DNA of 21,678 nt from a virus. Location: the IMG/VR virus record IMGVR_UViG_3300025217_000002, positions 1-21,678 of that record; one strand, written 5' to 3'. The stretch's first letter is position 1. Every line of letters begins with the position of its first letter. The notes beneath the pieces are model-generated. The model searched no databases. It was not told the DNA's origin and saw only the letters and a list, made by a program, of their open reading frames with translations. Of this stretch, positions 19,818 to 21,678 are shown piece after piece. Made by a program: the position numbers and the translations under genes.

Positions 19818-21678
19818 ATGTCGCGCGTTTCCCCGATCCAGACCAATTTCAACGGCGGCGAGCTGTCCCCCTATATGCTCGGTCGGGTCGATCATGCCGT
19901 CTATGGCATATCGACCGCCGCGATGGTGGGATGGATTCCGCGCCCGCAGGGCGGGCTGGAGGCCTGCCCCGGTTTCGAGTTCATCGAGAAGGCGGTGGGG
20001 CCGTGCCGGCTGATCCCGTTCGAGCCCTATGTGACGCAGGGCCATGTGATCGAGGCCAGTGCCAATCTGTTCCGTTTCTACACCAATGACGTACTGTTGC
20101 GGGACGGTAGCGACCTGCCGGTGACCGTTGCGACGCCCTGGACCTATGACGAGGTGCGGGCGCTCAACACGACGCAGAGCAATGATGTCGTCTATCTGTT
20201 CCATGGCGATCATCAGCAGCGGCGGCTGATCCGCACGGCGGCGACCAGTTTCACGCTGGAGGCGCTGGAGCTGGAAAACGGCCCCTTCGCCGATCGGAAC
20301 AATGACGAAACCAGCCTGGTCAGTTTCAGCGGCGTGACGGGTAGCGTCACCATCACCGCGACACAGCCGATTTTCGCCGCAGGCGACGTGGGCGGGTTGT
20401 TCGAGGTGGAGGCGAGTGACCTTGGCCGGATTCCGAGCTGGGAACCGGGCATCACCGTGTCGCTGGGCGACCTGCTGCAATGGAATGGCCGGGTCTATCA
20501 GGTTGTTGGCGGCGGCACGGCGATGAAGACGGGCACGGTGCAGCCCTTCCATTCGCGCGGGGTCGAGTGGGATGGCATCGGCAAGGGCAAGGATATCAAC
20601 GACAAGGATGCCGGCGGCGTCCAGCTGGCCTATCTGCACGACATGTTCGGCCGGCTGAAAATCACCGGCTATGTCAGCACGACACAGGTGACGGCGACGG
20701 TGACCCGCCGCCTGCCGCTGACCGTGGCCAGCAGCTACAGTTTCAGCGAATATGATTATGGCGGCTATACCGCCGGCGGCGGGTTTGATCCGGGCGATTA
20801 TGATTATGTGCCCGGCGGTGGCGGCACCTATACCACCGGCACCTGGCGCTGGCGCTTCGGCGCGTTCAGCGCGCGTCGGGGCTGGCCGGAGGGCGGCGTC
20901 ATCTATGACCAGCGGCTCTATCTGTGGAAGGGTGACACCATCTATGCATCGGTCGCCGGATCGCTGCATGATTTCGACCGTCTGGACGAAAATGGCGACG
21001 CCACCACCGACAGCGCGTTCACCGGCACGATCGACAACCCCAATCCGATCCGATGGATGATGGCCGGGGCGGCGCTGTTCGTCGGCACCGCCATTGCCGA
21101 GCATGTGCTGGGCCCGGCGAGCCAGGCCAAGGGCATCGGCTATGACAATGTGAAGCTGACGGCGCATAGCAATAACGGGTCGGCGGCGGTGCGCCCGATC
21201 GAGAGCGATGGCCGCCCGATCTTCCTGCAGCGCAATGGCCGCAAGCTGTTGATGCTGACCGAAGAGCGGGTGGAGAAATATAGCGGCGAGGATCTGACCC
21301 GCTATGCCGACCATATCGGCAATTCGCCCTTCGTGGAATTTTGCTGGCTGCGCGAGCCGATGCGGCTGATCTGGGCCGTGCGCGAGGATGGCACGCTGGT
21401 CTGTGCGGATTCGATGCCGACCGAGGAAGTGCTGGGCTGGTGCCGCCGTCCGCTGGCCGATGGGCTGCTGGCCCGGTCGGTCTGTTCGATCACATCGCCG
21501 GACGGGCGGCGCGACCAGCTGTGGACGGTGGCGCAGAAGGGCAGTGAATGGTGGGTGATGGCGCTGGCGCCGTTCCGCCAGGCCGGCGAAAGCGACGCCA
21601 ACGGCATCATGGCCGACGCCGCGCTGCGCTATGCCGGCGACGCCGTGACGGAAGGGGGGGCGCCGCATCTGGCCGGGA
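19818..21678 (+). CDS. Tail tubular protein B / nozzle protein (gp12 type), partial
   Basis: The frame is open from the ATG at 19818 to the right edge (at least 620 residues, no stop). The start SRVSPIQTNFNGGELSPYML, the W(I)PRPQGGLEACPGFEFIE segment and later WRFGAFSARRGWPEGGVIYD with QRLYLW are hallmark motifs of podophage nozzle proteins. The family normally has about 700-900 residues, so the C-terminus lies outside. Six copies form the tail nozzle below tail tubular A. A Gly/Tyr/Asp-rich insert (about residues 310-340, near YDYGGYTAGGGFDPGDYDY) looks like a flexible loop. No clear ribosome site is seen in the seven-base gap, so translational re-initiation from the upstream gene is likely. 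Confidence 0.88.
   Translation, partial: MSRVSPIQTNFNGGELSPYMLGRVDHAVYGISTAAMVGWIPRPQGGLEACPGFEFIEKAVGPCRLIPFEPYVTQGHVIEASANLFRFYTNDVLLRDGSDLPVTVATPWTYDEVRALNTTQSNDVVYLFHGDHQQRRLIRTAATSFTLEALELENGPFADRNNDETSLVSFSGVTGSVTITATQPIFAAGDVGGLFEVEASDLGRIPSWEPGITVSLGDLLQWNGRVYQVVGGGTAMKTGTVQPFHSRGVEWDGIGKGKDINDKDAGGVQLAYLHDMFGRLKITGYVSTTQVTATVTRRLPLTVASSYSFSEYDYGGYTAGGGFDPGDYDYVPGGGGTYTTGTWRWRFGAFSARRGWPEGGVIYDQRLYLWKGDTIYASVAGSLHDFDRLDENGDATTDSAFTGTIDNPNPIRWMMAGAALFVGTAIAEHVLGPASQAKGIGYDNVKLTAHSNNGSAAVRPIESDGRPIFLQRNGRKLLMLTEERVEKYSGEDLTRYADHIGNSPFVEFCWLREPMRLIWAVREDGTLVCADSMPTEEVLGWCRRPLADGLLARSVCSITSPDGRRDQLWTVAQKGSEWWVMALAPFRQAGESDANGIMADAALRYAGDAVTEGGAPHLAG

Noticed and set aside
19155-21668. 837-aa minus-strand open frame across the tail genes
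   Set aside because: It is the mirror of two well-supported tail genes in high-GC DNA; the product is His/Gln/Arg/Ala-rich and matches no phage protein.
1-21678. CRISPR array, insertion sequence, integrase or diversity-generating retroelement
   Set aside because: No direct-repeat/spacer array, transposase, integrase or reverse transcriptase is visible. The tandem repeats found are coding microrepeats or motif clusters.

Overview
The window is about 21.7 kb of GC-rich DNA from a temperate, podovirus-type prophage or phage. The host is probably an alphaproteobacterium, most likely a sphingomonad; this is inferred from base composition and protein character, not from a host marker gene. No host housekeeping gene, tRNA, integrase or att site is visible. 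Both ends cut through phage genes: an early minus-strand gene on the left and the tail nozzle gene on the right.

Immunity and early region (1-6600). A minus-strand operon of six tightly overlapping small genes (1508 leftwards) and a plus-strand early operon (from 2161) diverge around a minus-strand repressor gene (1679-2062). Both outward promoters have a TTGAC -35 box followed at once by the same 17-bp operator (TGTGYC-N5-GGCACA type). The plus operon holds a Cro-like regulator, a Toprim primase-like protein, an unknown protein, a large AAA+ replication ATPase and a small unknown protein. It ends at a GC-rich palindrome.

Middle region (6600-9830), mostly minus strand. It encodes a BRO-N antirepressor preceded by a leader that folds as a P1-type C4 antisense RNA, with two segments complementary to the antirepressor leader, one covering its Shine-Dalgarno. 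Between this and a five-gene minus-strand operon (two short unknowns, a zinc-ribbon protein, another unknown, a phage DNA cytosine methyltransferase-like protein) lies a lone plus-strand gene for a small membrane protein, probably a moron. A fourth, perfectly symmetrical operator-like site lies upstream of that operon. The repressor has no S24 peptidase domain, so antirepressor control through C4 is a plausible induction route.

Non-coding region (9830-10941). About 1.1 kb lacks a convincing gene. It carries eleven perfect GTTGCC/GGCAAC motifs within 270 bp, including an 18-bp inverted repeat, then two 19-bp direct repeats close to the terminase genes. It may hold a replication origin and/or the packaging site.

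Structural region (10942-21678), all plus strand: small terminase-like protein, unknown, large terminase, two small unknowns (one with nine DAP repeats), portal, Bbp19-like protein, scaffold, major capsid protein, probable head accessory protein, tail tubular protein A and tail tubular protein B/nozzle (truncated by the window). Gene order matches temperate podophages with a T7-like connector and tail. No phage RNA polymerase is seen here. Hairpins sit between scaffold and capsid genes, after the accessory gene, and over the tail tubular A start, where gene dosage is likely set.
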